Made by a program: the position numbers and the translations under genes
Shown here: positions 50,994-58,111 of the stretch, one piece after another
How the letters are laid out: each line of letters starts with the position of its first letter
How positions within the stretch are numbered: position 1 is the stretch's first letter
Notes under the pieces: model-generated
Seen by the model: only the letters and a program-made list of their open reading frames with translations
Told to the model about the DNA's origin: nothing
The model's database searches: none
From: Sporobacter termitidis DSM 10068
GTDB lineage: Bacteria; Bacillota; Clostridia; Oscillospirales; Oscillospiraceae
Direction: 5' to 3'
NCBI RefSeq assembly: GCF_900130065.1
Contig: NZ_FQXV01000001.1
Coordinates: forward strand, 92,572 to 156,571
DNA length: 64,000 nt

Positions 50994-51605
50994 CTATTTG
51001 TAAACGGAGCCTATCCGGTCCCAATGGCGCGTACCGTCAGTATTTATTCCCGGGATCAGGACAAAAAGAACTTTGCCGAGGATCTGGCGCGTGTCCACAA
51101 GGCCCACCGCGCCGCTGCGGCTGTCGAGAGAGTCGTTCCTGTTGTCGCCCATGACGAAAACGTATCCGTCCGGAATGGTGACAGGGCCGCTGAAATCCTC
51201 CCGGAGCGTCGTGGGGGTATTTGTGTAGTCCTCCTGCAGGGCCTTGCCGTCCACGTAGACGACGCCCTGGGTAAAATCGATATCGATAGTCTGTCCGCCG
51301 GTGGCGATGACGCGCTTGACAATGGGCGTGTCGCCGTAGGCCTCCGTTTTGACGAAGACGATATCGCCGTATTTGGGCGTAAAGAACAGGTTCGAGAGGA
51401 TAACCCTGTCGCCGTCCTGGAGCGTCTGCATCATGGACGGCCCCTTGATGCCGTCGATGCGGCCGATAAAAACAAAAATCAAAATGCCGCACAGCACCGC
51501 CGTGACGATGCACTGGACCCAGTCGTACAGCTCCATGCGCGATGCAACAGCGTCGCCGCCGCCGGTTGGTTTTCCGGTGTCTTTGTTCAGTTCTCCGTCG
51601 TCCAT
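50994..51605 (-). CDS. lepB: Signal peptidase I (copy 2)
   Basis: This 203-residue protein has one membrane helix (CIVTAVLCGILIFVFIGRID), Ser in IKGPSMMQTLQDGD, Lys in PIVKRVIATGGQ and FVMGDNRNDSLDSRS. The catalytic context GPSM differs from copy 1 (GESM), suggesting diverged substrate choice. ATG at 51603-51605 follows GAGGTG; a GTG three codons earlier is also open. Downstream of the rplS terminator. Confidence 0.92.
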   Translation of the reverse strand: MDDGELNKDTGKPTGGGDAVASRMELYDWVQCIVTAVLCGILIFVFIGRIDGIKGPSMMQTLQDGDRVILSNLFFTPKYGDIVFVKTEAYGDTPIVKRVIATGGQTIDIDFTQGVVYVDGKALQEDYTNTPTTLREDFSGPVTIPDGYVFVMGDNRNDSLDSRSGAVGLVDTRQILGKVLFVLIPGINTDGTRHWDRIGSVYK

Positions 51606-51670
51606 GGCTTTCACCTCGCCCGTCTGATTTTACGGAGGTCTCCCCCGTGATTATACACTGTCGTAAAAAT

Positions 51671-51698
51671 AAAAAAAGAGGCTTGAGCCTCTTTTTTT
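51671..51698 (-). terminator. Terminator after rplS
   Basis: AAAAAAAGAGGCT and AGCCTCTTTTTTT (51671-51683, 51686-51698) form a perfect stem whose flanks supply a U-run in both directions. It ends rplS on the minus strand. Confidence 0.88.
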
Positions 51699-51717
51699 GC
51701 AAATTCTGATTTTTGGC

Positions 51718-52059
51718 TCAGAGTCTTTCCTTGACTTTGGCCTGCTTGCCGACGCGATTTCTGATATAATACAGCTTCGCTCTTCTAACTTTGCCCTTTC
51801 GGACTGTTTCGACAGAGACGATGGACGGCGAGTGGACGGGGAAAACCTTTTCACAGCCCACGTTATAGGAAATGCGGCGGACGGTGATCGTCTCATTGAT
51901 GCCGCCGTGCTTTTTGGCAATGATGGTGCCCTCAAAAGCCTGATTTCTCTCGCGGTTGCCTTCCTTGACGCGCACAGTTACCCGCACGGTGTCGCCGACG
52001 TTCATTTCGGGGAGCTCGGGCTTCATATACCGCTCGCTGAGAATTTTGACGAGATCCAT
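51718..52059 (-). CDS. rplS: 50S ribosomal protein L19
   Basis: This 113-residue protein has the full L19 pattern: [56 protein letters not shown], ending in [17 protein letters not shown] at 52057-52059 follows GGGAGGATATAGA; the six upstream in-frame codons overlap the ribosome site. It is monocistronic, with its own promoter, leader and terminator. Confidence 0.96.
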   Translation of the reverse strand: MDLVKILSERYMKPELPEMNVGDTVRVTVRVKEGNRERNQAFEGTIIAKKHGGINETITVRRISYNVGCEKVFPVHSPSIVSVETVRKGKVRRAKLYYIRNRVGKQAKVKERL

Positions 52060-52191
52060 TCTATATCCTCCCTTCACATAAGACGTTCTTGCAAAGAGCC
52101 TTCCTGCTCCGTCTGCAGCGGACCGCCCAGATGATACAACAGATGTCTACGCATGGGCCCAAACCGGCCCCTTTTCGATAGACGCTTAGAT
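52060..52191 (-). ncRNA. Structured rplS leader (L19-leader candidate)
   Basis: The 5' UTR of about 130 nt contains a stem AGACG/CGUCU (52110-52114 with 52081-52085) enclosing a GAGC/GCUC stem (52106-52109 with 52096-52099). It sits directly upstream of the ribosome site. Firmicutes have a known L19 leader family (RF00556) with autoregulatory function. I see the structure and position, but could not test the family match. Confidence 0.5.
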
Positions 52192-52220
52192 ATATTAACA
52201 CGGGATACCACGATTTGCAA
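52192..52220 (-). promoter_or_regulatory. Sigma-A promoter of rplS
   Basis: On the minus strand TTGCAA (52215-52220), a 17-bp spacer and TAATAT (52192-52197). On the opposite strand an extended -10 (TGTTATACT, 52286-52294) serves the next gene. Confidence 0.65.
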
Positions 52221-52353
52221 GCTTTTTTAAAATAACTTTTTTTCTTAAATTTTTGATGAACAGGTACCGATAAATGCCGAAAACATGTTATACTATATAA
52301 TGGAATAATTACAGGGAATAATTTCTTTGTAATTCCGTCATGGAGGAATCATT

Positions 52354-53235
52354 TTGAGGGCTTTTATCAGAGCAGTGGATAAATTTTGTCTGACGCACCG
52401 CCGCTTCGGCATCCCGCGGCTGATGCTCTATATCATCATCGGCAACGCCGCTGTTTACCTGCTTTCCGCGCTGGATACGACGCATACCTTCGCATATTTT
52501 CTGGTTTTTGATCCAAGCGCTATTCTGAGCGGACAAGTCTGGCGGCTCGTCACCTGGCTGTTCTTACCCTCGGCCACAGGCTCCCTGGGTCTGTCGTCGC
52601 TGTTCTTCACGGCGCTGATGCTGTATTTCTATTATTTCATCGGCGTGACGCTGGAGCGCGAATGGGGTACGGCAAAATTTACGATTTTTTATATTTTCGG
52701 TTTCCTGCTCAGCATTGTCTACGCTTTCGCCGTCTGGCTCATCAGCGGCGGGAGAACATTTCCGATGCTGGACGCAAGCTATCTGAACCTGTCCATGTTC
52801 TTCGCCTTTGCCGTGCTGTTTCCAGAGCAGCGCGTCCTTTTGTTCTTTATTATTCCGATTAAAATCAAATGGCTGGCGCTCATCGACGCGGCTTATTTTG
52901 CCATTCAGATCGTCGCCATGGCAATAGCGGGCCGCTACTGGAGCGCGCTTTTGCCGATCGTCGCCACCCTGAACGTCCTGCTCTTCTGCGGCGACGATCT
53001 GATCCGGCTCATCCGGCCCTATAAGGCCCGGTCCTCGAAGCAGGCCATCAATTTCAGGAAGGCCGCCCGGCAAAAGCGGCGGGAGGACTCCGCGCACCCC
53101 TACCGGCACAAATGCGCCGTCTGCGGCAAAACGGACGCCGAGTTCCCGAATCTCGAATTCCGCTACTGCTCCCGCTGCAACGGCTACCACTGCTTCTGCA
53201 TCGACCACATCAACAACCACGTGCATTTTCAGTGA
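52354..53235 (+). CDS. Rhomboid-like pseudoprotease with C-terminal zinc ribbon
   Basis: This 293-residue protein has about six membrane helices in a rhomboid-like layout (YFYYFIGVTLEREWGTAKFT matches the TM2-TM3 turn). The HxxxN of TM2 and the GxSG serine motif are absent (LDASYLNLSMFFAF at the expected place), so it is probably not a protease. The C-terminal 50 residues carry CAVCGKTD, CSRCNGYHC and CIDHINNH, a treble-clef or ribbon zinc site in the cytoplasm. Start is TTG at 52354 behind GGAGG. Function unknown; a membrane adaptor role is inferred. Confidence 0.75.
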   Translation: MRAFIRAVDKFCLTHRRFGIPRLMLYIIIGNAAVYLLSALDTTHTFAYFLVFDPSAILSGQVWRLVTWLFLPSATGSLGLSSLFFTALMLYFYYFIGVTLEREWGTAKFTIFYIFGFLLSIVYAFAVWLISGGRTFPMLDASYLNLSMFFAFAVLFPEQRVLLFFIIPIKIKWLALIDAAYFAIQIVAMAIAGRYWSALLPIVATLNVLLFCGDDLIRLIRPYKARSSKQAINFRKAARQKRREDSAHPYRHKCAVCGKTDAEFPNLEFRYCSRCNGYHCFCIDHINNHVHFQ

Positions 53236-53387
53236 CCCACCCGTTTCCCCACGCCGCAGGCCGCGCGGGGCGAATTATGATTAAATCTGCCGGGCAAATA
53301 AACTTCGCCTCGGCGTAAATCTCGCTGACGCTCGATTTTACGCGCCACCCGGCGCGGCTACCGTGCGCAGTAAAAAGGGATTAAGAT

Positions 53388-54533
53388 ATGAAAATATCCG
53401 GCAATAGGAAAAACGGACGGTACGCCATGGGCAGTCAGCGAAACCAAACGCCTTCTCCGAATTGCGGCAGTAATGAAATAAATGAAGATCCAAGTGCTAC
53501 GAGAACGGCCGCAAAAAGAAAGAGATCGATAAGAACCTTCAAAATATTTTTTGCGGTATTATTTATCATCTGGGTTGCTTTGATGATCATTTATGTCGTG
53601 CTCAGGCTTGGCATTAAGCCGCCTCCGGTAAACCCAGCGCCAAAGCCTGGTAATCCAAATGTGGTGGCGGCCGCCTCCGGTGATCCGGCGGAAGCACCGA
53701 ACAGAGATAAGACAAAATACACATTTGTCATCCTGGGGATGGACGACGGCAACGGCAACTCGGATACGATGATGGTTGCCACCTTCGATGATAAAAACTA
53801 TACATTGAATGTCGTCAACATACCGCGCGACACGCTCGTTAATGTCTCCTGGCCTACAAAGAAAGCAAACACCTTATACGCAAACGGCGGAATAGACAGA
53901 GTCCTCGAGGGCCTGACGGATATTTTAGGTTATGAGGTAGATTTTTATGTCAAGGTAGACCTTGACGCGTTTTCCAAGCTCGTCAACGGAATCGGCGGCG
54001 TCTATTTCGATGTGCCGAAGGATATGTATTACAAAGACCCCTCGCAGAATCTCCTGATTGATCTGAAGGCCGGCCCACAGCTTCTCGACGGAAACAAGGC
54101 GCTTCAGCTGGTACGCGCGCGCGAAGACGTCTGGTCGACCGGCGATATTGGCCGTATCCAGACGCAGCAGGCATTTTTAAAAGCCGCGGCCGGACAGATT
54201 CTGGAGAAAAAGGCCTCCATTAGGAAATCGGCGCTTATCGATATCTTTATAAATGACGTCGACACCGATCTCACAGCTTTGAATTTGGGATGGTTCGCCC
54301 AGGAGTTTTTCAAAATGGACGCGGCCAAAATCAATTTTGAAACCGTACCTGCGAACTACAACGATAAGCTCAACGGACGCTCGTACTGCACCATCAAAGT
54401 CAGCGATTGGCTCAATGTTATTAACACAAAGCTCTATCCCTTTGACGGTAATATTAAAGCCGAAGACCTCAGTATCCTGACACGTGACGAAAACGGCAAG
54501 CTCTACGTCACGAACGCGGGCAAAAAGAGCTGA
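53388..54533 (+). CDS. LytR-CpsA-Psr (LCP) family protein
   Basis: This 381-residue protein has a cytoplasmic N-terminus of about 50 residues, one membrane helix (FFAVLFIIWVALMIIYVVL), and an extracellular LCP domain. Key pieces are FVILGMDDGNGNSDTMMVAT, VVNIPRDTLVNV, DFYVKVDLDAFSKLVNGIGG and LVRAREDVWSTGDIGRIQTQ with the conserved Arg residues. LCP enzymes attach teichoic acids, capsule or glycoproteins to peptidoglycan. The gene is somewhat more AT-rich than neighbours. The 152-bp gap before it holds short hairpins (CGCGCC/GGCGCG at 53341-53356) and no ORF. Confidence 0.9.
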   Translation: MKISGNRKNGRYAMGSQRNQTPSPNCGSNEINEDPSATRTAAKRKRSIRTFKIFFAVLFIIWVALMIIYVVLRLGIKPPPVNPAPKPGNPNVVAAASGDPAEAPNRDKTKYTFVILGMDDGNGNSDTMMVATFDDKNYTLNVVNIPRDTLVNVSWPTKKANTLYANGGIDRVLEGLTDILGYEVDFYVKVDLDAFSKLVNGIGGVYFDVPKDMYYKDPSQNLLIDLKAGPQLLDGNKALQLVRAREDVWSTGDIGRIQTQQAFLKAAAGQILEKKASIRKSALIDIFINDVDTDLTALNLGWFAQEFFKMDAAKINFETVPANYNDKLNGRSYCTIKVSDWLNVINTKLYPFDGNIKAEDLSILTRDENGKLYVTNAGKKS

Positions 54534-54625
54534 GGCGGCGGTAGCTCACCCAGCCCATCCGGGAAGCCGAACGACCCGCCGTGTCCGATCACATACCATT
54601 AAAAACAGAGTTTCCATAACAACGA

Positions 54626-54720
54626 GGCGAACACAGTTCGCCCCTACGCTGTAAAAATGCCGTAGGGGCGAACTGTGTTCGCCCTATTCAATTGCGGCAA
54701 GGGCAGAGCCCTTGCCCTAC
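54626..54720. repeat. Palindromic repeat cluster (family B pair plus family A)
   Basis: Two perfect 23-bp inverted copies (54626-54648, 54661-54683) are 12 bp apart; each is a hairpin GGCGAAC-ACA-GTTCGCC with a CTACG flank. A family A element (54695-54720), the same as at 26041 and 26096, follows after 11 bp. Its CCCTAC end supplies the TAG stop of the PBP gene at 54717-54719. A degenerate family-B-like piece lies at 63509-63535. Confidence 0.85.
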
Positions 54721-56063
54721 TTTTTGATGGCCGCCTGCAGTACCGTGTTGGCGACCTTGCCGGCGTTTTGCGCGCCGGAGCCGCCGTTTTCCACGACGAC
54801 GACAAAGGCCAGGGGGTAATCCTTGTTCGTGATGTACCCGACGAACCACGAGTGCGGCGACTGTCCGCCGCCGACCTCCGCCGTGCCCGATTTGGCGTAC
54901 AGCTCCAGACCGGGAAAATTGTCCTTGCCGTAGGTCTTGTAGACGTCGTAGTTCATCATGGTGGCGATCTTGTCCGCCGTGTCCTTGCTGAGCAGCCGCT
55001 GGGAACCGGCCGGCAGCAGGCCTTTGAGGCCCGTCTCATGAATGAGGCTCATATTGACGGCAACGCCGCCGTTGGCGATGGCGGAAACGTAGCGGAGCAT
55101 GTTGGCCGGGCAGACCGTGTCGTTATACTGGCCGATGCCCGACCAGGCCAGGTCCGCCGTCCCGGCTACCGCCTTGGTAAAGTTGCCGGCAGCCGTTTTG
55201 ATCCCGTCGATATCGATGCCGGACGTCAGGCCGAGTCTGTCCGCGTACTTGTTCAGCGTGTCGGCCCCCAGGTCCAGCGCCAGTTGGGCGAAGGCGACGT
55301 TGCAGGACACAGCCAGCGCGTCCTCGATGCCGATCTTGCCGTGCTTGCCCGTGTCGTTGACAATGTCGCCGCCGACCTTCAGGCTGCCTTCGCAGTCAAA
55401 TACCCTGTCGTAGAGATCGGGCAGGTTTTCGATCGCCGCCGCCAGCGTGACGAGCTTGAACGTGGAACCGGGCGTGTAGGCGCTGGACAAGAATCTGTTG
55501 ATGAAAACGCCCTCGTATTTATCGGGATTGGCGCTGAAGTCCGGCGCGTTCAGCGGATCGTACGACGGCGACGAAACCATGCTGAGGATCTCGCCCGTCT
55601 TGTAGTTCACAACGCCGACAGCGCCCTTTCTGCCGTTCAGCGCCTTGTACGCCGCCACATTGAGGTCGGCGTCGATCGACAGGCGGAGGTCCTTCCCCTC
55701 GCCGGTCCTGGAATAGGCACCCGTCAGAAAATTATAGCCAATGAGCCTGGACGCAAATTGGGACAGTGCCCCCGTGCCGATATTGCCGCTGAGGTCCCCG
55801 ACGGCGTGCAGCGTCGCGGCGCGCACCGTCTTGTCCTCGGCGTATGTCCGCTTTCCGTCCGTCATCGTGGAAAGGACGAGCCCGTTTCTGTCCAGGACGG
55901 TGCCAAGCTTCAGGACGCCGCCGGAGTATACCGTCTGGTTGGATGGATAGGAGGCCCAGGTGCGGCCGCTCCCCAGCAGCCTGAAGATGTAAAACGACAG
56001 CCCCGCCAGCACGATAAGCACAAGAAGCAAAAGCGCCCGGGAGCGGTTGCCGACCCTTTTCAT
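54717..56063 (-). CDS. Penicillin-binding transpeptidase (PbpA/FtsI-like)
   Basis: This 448-residue class B-like PBP has one N-terminal membrane helix (ALLLLVLIVLAGLSFYIF) and a short dimerisation region. The transpeptidase domain has SxxK in TPGSTFKLV, SxN in VSCNVAF and KSG in YAKSGTAEVG. It is shorter than FtsI or PBP2, matching PbpA-type proteins encoded with an FtsW/RodA partner. That partner lies 33 nt upstream. Its stop codon is inside a palindromic repeat element. Confidence 0.9.
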   Translation of the reverse strand: MKRVGNRSRALLLLVLIVLAGLSFYIFRLLGSGRTWASYPSNQTVYSGGVLKLGTVLDRNGLVLSTMTDGKRTYAEDKTVRAATLHAVGDLSGNIGTGALSQFASRLIGYNFLTGAYSRTGEGKDLRLSIDADLNVAAYKALNGRKGAVGVVNYKTGEILSMVSSPSYDPLNAPDFSANPDKYEGVFINRFLSSAYTPGSTFKLVTLAAAIENLPDLYDRVFDCEGSLKVGGDIVNDTGKHGKIGIEDALAVSCNVAFAQLALDLGADTLNKYADRLGLTSGIDIDGIKTAAGNFTKAVAGTADLAWSGIGQYNDTVCPANMLRYVSAIANGGVAVNMSLIHETGLKGLLPAGSQRLLSKDTADKIATMMNYDVYKTYGKDNFPGLELYAKSGTAEVGGGQSPHSWFVGYITNKDYPLAFVVVVENGGSGAQNAGKVANTVLQAAIKK

Positions 56064-56096
56064 TTTTCTGCCGCCGCCTTTCTCTGTTTTGGACGT

Positions 56097-57980
56097 CTAT
56101 TCATCGTCTTTGTCAAAGACGTCGCCGAAATCAAAGTCCCGGCTGAAATCATAGTCGTCATCGTCGAATTCCGGCTCGAAATCATCGAACTCTCCGTCGT
56201 CATCGTCTTCCTCCGGACGCTGCTTTTCCTGCAGGCGCTGCTCCTTTTTGCTGACGTTGTTCGGCGTTCTGACCACGAAGCTGGCGTTTTTGCGCGTATC
56301 AATGGCCTTGATAAACGCCAGCAGCCCCCAGCAGGCGATGAGACTGGACCCGCCTTTGGAGACAAACGGGAGCGTAACGCCGGTAAACGGCAAAATGTCC
56401 AGGGAACCGAAGACATTGAGAATCATCTGGAACAGGAGTATGGCGGCCGACGCGCCGGCGCCGATCACATAAAACGAGCTGCGCGCCGTTGACGCTGCCC
56501 GGACGGCGTTGAACGCCAGCGCCAGCAGCGCGAAAATGACGACGACGCCGACAATGAGGCCGAGCTCCTCGCTGACCATGCCGAAAACCATGTCCGTGTC
56601 GGCGGCAAAGATATGCTTAAACCAGCCGTTGCCGGCGCCAACGCCGAAGAGGCCGCCGCTGGCGGATGCCATCATCGTCCGCGTCTGCTGAAAGCCGCTG
56701 CCGTTGACCTCCTGCCAGACATGGCCCCAGGTGGCAAATCGCTCCGCCACATGCGCTTTCAGCGTGATGGCCATAAAGCCGGCAAGTCCGGCGCCCCCGA
56801 TGCTGAGAAAAACCGTCGCCAGGTCGCCGGAGCGGATAAAGGAAATGGTGAGGTAGGCCACAAAGAACACAAGCGCCGTACCAAAGTCTCCCATCACGGC
56901 CAGGGCCATGACGCAAATGCCGGAATAGGCGATGAAAAGTATGAGATTGCGCCTAGCAAAGAGCCTGTCCAGAGTGGCGGCGCCGGCAAAGACAAACGCG
57001 AGCTTGACAAACTCCGACGGCTGAAACGTCACGCCGCCGATGGTCAGCCAGTTTTTTGCCCCGAAAATCGACCGGCTCAGCAGCAGGTTGACCGCCAGCA
57101 GGACGAGCCCCGCCACCGCGATGGGCCACCGGAGCTTCACGGCCCTGCCCAGGTCCCGGAGAAACCAGCCGATCAAAAAATAGAGGCAAATGCCGGCAAG
57201 TATGAACCCGATCTGTTTGTACAGGTCGCCCGGCGCGGCGGACGCCGTGACCGCCAGCCCCACCGAGCAGAGGAAGAAGGCCAGCGTCTCCACCTCAAAG
57301 GCCACCCGGCGCAGCGTCCGCGTCAGGATATAACACAGCCAGGTGAGCGCGATGAGCGCGACAAAGGATACCGGCACCGCCGGCGGCAGTGCCGCATCCA
57401 TGGAAATACAGAGCTGGAGGCCCAGCGCGACCTGGAACAGCATCAGGAACAGCAGCGTCCCAAACGGCCTGACGACTTTCCCCGGCCGTTTTCTCTCGTG
57501 TTCTATAGCCGCCTGCTCCGGATGGCTGATGGTGAAAAAGACGAGCTCGACGCCGCCCATCGTGAGGATATCGCCGTTTTTGACGGGCGCGCGGTTCCTT
57601 ACCGGAACGCCGTTTAACAAAACGCCGCTTTTTGAGCCCAGATCGTAAAGCTGCCACCGGCCTTTATTGTCCCGGATGAGCGCCGCGTGGCTTCTCGACA
57701 GCGTCGGATATTCCATATAGACGTCCGAGGCCTTCGACCGGCCGATGATGTTCTCCCAGTGATTGAGGGTGATTCTGGCGCCGTTGGGCAGGCTGAGATA
57801 GCCCCACGCTTCATAGTCGTAATCATCCATCAGGAGGGACTTCACCGTGCGCCAGACGATGATCACGGCAAGCACCGGCAGCACAAACCGGATGACCAGC
57901 GTAAAATATGAGAAAAATCCGGCGGGATTTCCGGCGATGCTTTCATTGAGCTTTGCCCAGATATCGTTCAGCCAGCCGAT
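56097..57980 (-). CDS. FHA-domain fusion to FtsW/RodA/SpoVE glycosyltransferase
   Basis: This polytopic SEDS protein should polymerise lipid II with the adjacent PBP. An N-terminal membrane helix is followed by a cytoplasmic FHA domain (IIGRSKASDVYMEYPTLSRS, HAALIRDNKG), about ten further helices with SEDS motifs (FQPSEFVKLAFVF, FVSKGGSSLIACW), and an acidic tail. The first standard start is GTG at 57882-57884 (595 residues), which would cut the first helix and lacks a ribosome site. The frame stays open to 57986, reading WLNDIWAKLNESIAGNPAGF then a helix, with GGAG 6-9 nt before GTC/ATC at 57978-57983. An ATC start at 57980 is used here; it is uncertain. FHA binding to phospho-Thr links it to PrkC (inference). 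Confidence 0.85.
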   Translation of the reverse strand: MGWLNDIWAKLNESIAGNPAGFFSYFTLVIRFVLPVLAVIIVWRTVKSLLMDDYDYEAWGYLSLPNGARITLNHWENIIGRSKASDVYMEYPTLSRSHAALIRDNKGRWQLYDLGSKSGVLLNGVPVRNRAPVKNGDILTMGGVELVFFTISHPEQAAIEHERKRPGKVVRPFGTLLFLMLFQVALGLQLCISMDAALPPAVPVSFVALIALTWLCYILTRTLRRVAFEVETLAFFLCSVGLAVTASAAPGDLYKQIGFILAGICLYFLIGWFLRDLGRAVKLRWPIAVAGLVLLAVNLLLSRSIFGAKNWLTIGGVTFQPSEFVKLAFVFAGAATLDRLFARRNLILFIAYSGICVMALAVMGDFGTALVFFVAYLTISFIRSGDLATVFLSIGGAGLAGFMAITLKAHVAERFATWGHVWQEVNGSGFQQTRTMMASASGGLFGVGAGNGWFKHIFAADTDMVFGMVSEELGLIVGVVVIFALLALAFNAVRAASTARSSFYVIGAGASAAILLFQMILNVFGSLDILPFTGVTLPFVSKGGSSLIACWGLLAFIKAIDTRKNASFVVRTPNNVSKKEQRLQEKQRPEEDDDDGEFDDFEPEFDDDDYDFSRDFDFGDVFDKDDE

Positions 57981-58031
57981 GACGCGTCACTCCTCTCACT
58001 GTGGTTTTGCCGATGAACTTCAACGGGCGGT

Positions 58032-58065
58032 CAGGGTAAAGATCATTTGCCGGATTTCCTCCGGC
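58032..58065. terminator. Hairpin after the EF-G paralogue
   Basis: ATCATT(T)GCCGGA and TCCGGCAATGAT pair with one bulge (58032-58044, 58050-58061). The T-run is on the plus-strand side; on the minus strand the tail is weak (CTTTACC). Probably the 3' end of the EF-G-like gene. Confidence 0.5.
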
Positions 58066-58111
58066 AATGATTTTTCCTGCCCGCCCGCGTCGTTTTCATG
58101 TATGGATACTT

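Noticed and set aside
50161-51605. Possibility that the two signal peptidase genes are an assembly duplication
   Set aside because: The N-termini, catalytic context and spacing differ clearly, and flanking genes are distinct.
54675-56492. 605-codon plus-strand frame
   Set aside because: It is antisense to the PBP and FHA-FtsW genes, which carry full catalytic motifs; the length is a side effect of high GC.
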